64,000 nucleotides of DNA, taken from assembly GCA_963422675.2 (NCBI GenBank), contig CAXVYS010000013.1, positions 186,001 to 250,000 on the forward strand, in the 5' to 3' direction. Shown here one piece after another: positions 63,172 to 64,000 of the stretch (positions are counted from its first letter, which is position 1; the number at the start of each line of letters is the position of its first letter). A program made the position numbers and the translations under genes. The notes under the pieces were generated by a model that saw nothing but the letters and a program-made list of their open reading frames with translations, was not told where the DNA came from and made no database searches. This stretch comes from UBA4416 sp963422675 (GTDB lineage: Bacteria > Bacteroidota > Bacteroidia > B-17B0 > Aurantibacillaceae).

Positions 63172-63759
63172 ATGAAGAACTTTTTCTTTCCATTGGCAAT
63201 AGCCATAACCATGCTGTGTTGTTTTTGTGATGCGTCCAATAATAGTACTACAACTACAACCGACAATTCTATCAGCGACGTTAATACCACTACAATCATA
63301 CCTGGGGAAACAAGCAAAGACGAAAACGAAATCAAAGAATTGGCGGATGCCGGAATAGATATTATTAAAAGTGGCATTGATGTGAAACGCAGAAACGACA
63401 GCATCAGAAACTCGAATAAACAACGGGTGTGGGTTTACCAGATCGGTGGCCCTATGAGTAACGAAGAACTCGCAGCAGACAGATACGAAAAGCTAAAAGA
63501 CATTCCGCATCTTTATATTTTTAAACGGTCGAAACACGAACTTTATTTAATTAAAGACGATGGTTATTCTACGAATCAACAATTAATAGATTCCTTTAAT
63601 GTCAATCTCCTGAGGGTGGAAAACATCAGTCCTGAAAGATTACAGCCTATAGACCTTTCCTTGCAATGTCCTCCAAAAGAAGTCCCCACTCTTTCAAAGC
63701 CCGTTAAATACAAAGTAAACGGGCAACGAAAAGAAATTGAATGCAGAACCTGTGAATAG
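63172..63759 (+). CDS. Small putative lipoprotein
   Basis: 195 residues. The start MKNFFFPLAIAITMLCCFCD has a lipobox-like end (MLCC/FCDAS), followed by an Asn/Thr-rich linker (SNNSTTTTTDNS). The mature part contains RKRNDSIRNSNKQRVWVYQI-type polar helix and a domain NEELAADRYEKLKDIPHLYI without recognised family. It ends with two cysteines (IECRTCE). Function unknown. Confidence 0.65.
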   Translation: MKNFFFPLAIAITMLCCFCDASNNSTTTTTDNSISDVNTTTIIPGETSKDENEIKELADAGIDIIKSGIDVKRRNDSIRNSNKQRVWVYQIGGPMSNEELAADRYEKLKDIPHLYIFKRSKHELYLIKDDGYSTNQQLIDSFNVNLLRVENISPERLQPIDLSLQCPPKEVPTLSKPVKYKVNGQRKEIECRTCE

Positions 63760-63883
63760 CCTCTCCGGTTATTAAATACGTGAATAAATTGTATATTTGA
63801 TAGAGGTATTATAATCTATCAAAAGATATAATAGAATCTCTGCTTGAAAATACAGGCCTTATTAATCACAAAACCAACCCATT

Positions 63884-64000
63884 ATGAAAGATCTACGCCT
63901 TGCTGTTTTGATCGATGCCGATAATGTTCCCTATGCCAACATAAAAGAAATGCTGGAAGAAATAGCAAAAAACGGAACGCCAACGATCAAAAGAATTTAT
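63884..64000 (+). CDS. NYN domain protein, 5' end only
   Basis: Thirty-nine residues before the window ends. MKDLRLAVLIDADNVPYANI shows the first acidic residues (D-A-D-N) of the NYN/PIN-like RNase fold, typical of LabA/DUF88 and OST-HTH proteins, followed by KEMLEEIAKNGTPTIKRIY. Probably the usual NYN plus OST-HTH protein of 240-260 residues. An AT-rich 124-bp leader precedes it. Confidence 0.8.
   Translation, partial: MKDLRLAVLIDADNVPYANIKEMLEEIAKNGTPTIKRIY

Noticed and set aside
1..64000. CRISPR arrays, rRNA or tRNA genes, toxin-antitoxin or restriction-type defence loci
   Set aside because: Looked for on both strands; no direct-repeat/spacer array, cloverleaf or recognisable defence gene was seen. 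The repeats at 15.9 kb and 20.7-22.3 kb are coding.

Overview
The window is a chromosomal segment of an AT-rich member of the Bacteroidota. The evidence is a type IX secretion (T9SS) gene set (PorZ, a PorP/SprF-like protein, cargo with type A and type B C-terminal sorting domains), promoters of the Bacteroidota form TTTG-N17-19-TAnnTTTG, absence of Shine-Dalgarno sequences, and families such as YfhO-like membrane proteins and a fused 2-oxoacid dehydrogenase E1. The species cannot be named from this sequence alone.

Layout. 1-9.6 kb: OmpA-domain envelope proteins, a YfhO-like membrane protein, recO-porZ, grpE-dnaJ. 9.6-24.3 kb: a 1714-residue T9SS type B adhesin-like protein, a SPOR-domain protein, a PorP/SprF-like protein, a Ppx/GppA phosphatase, an acetyltransferase, a methyltransferase, a TolA-like repeat protein and an FAD oxidoreductase. 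24.3-33.9 kb: an integrated phage. 34.0-54.5 kb: queA, a four-gene surface/envelope cluster, rarA, msrA, E1 dehydrogenase, a formimidoylglutamase-like gene, a TPR histidine kinase, dnaB, a LOG-family gene and an aldo/keto reductase. 54.5-55.9 kb: a complete IS3-family element with a 3-bp target duplication. 55.9-64.0 kb: two tandem YfhO-like genes, an MsbA-like ABC exporter, a small lipoprotein and the start of a NYN-domain gene.

The most interesting item is the 9,544-bp prophage at 24310-33853. All its genes lie on the minus strand. It encodes an HUH rolling-circle replication protein, a GH108 endolysin, many small single-span membrane proteins and a 304-residue capsid candidate. It has no integrase, no packaging ATPase and no tail genes. 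Size and content fit the membrane-containing ssDNA phages typified by Flavobacterium phage FLiP (Finnlakeviridae); that assignment is an inference. The two ends are hybrid XerC/XerD sites. Putting the two outer halves back together gives a dif-like site whose XerD arm equals that of E. coli, so the phage appears to use host XerCD and to sit in the host dif (replication terminus).

The phage attachment site lies inside the rep reading frame. In the prophage, Rep ends at residue 420 on a stop codon supplied by the host dif arm. The remaining 61 codons are at the far end of the prophage (33662-33850). Circularisation would rejoin them in frame into a 481-residue Rep. The phage arm differs from the host arm by one base, and that base removes the stop codon. 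Integration would thus shorten the replication initiator and excision would restore it. Three coding frames too short for a usual ORF cutoff (54, 33 and 58 residues) also fit into this tightly packed genome.
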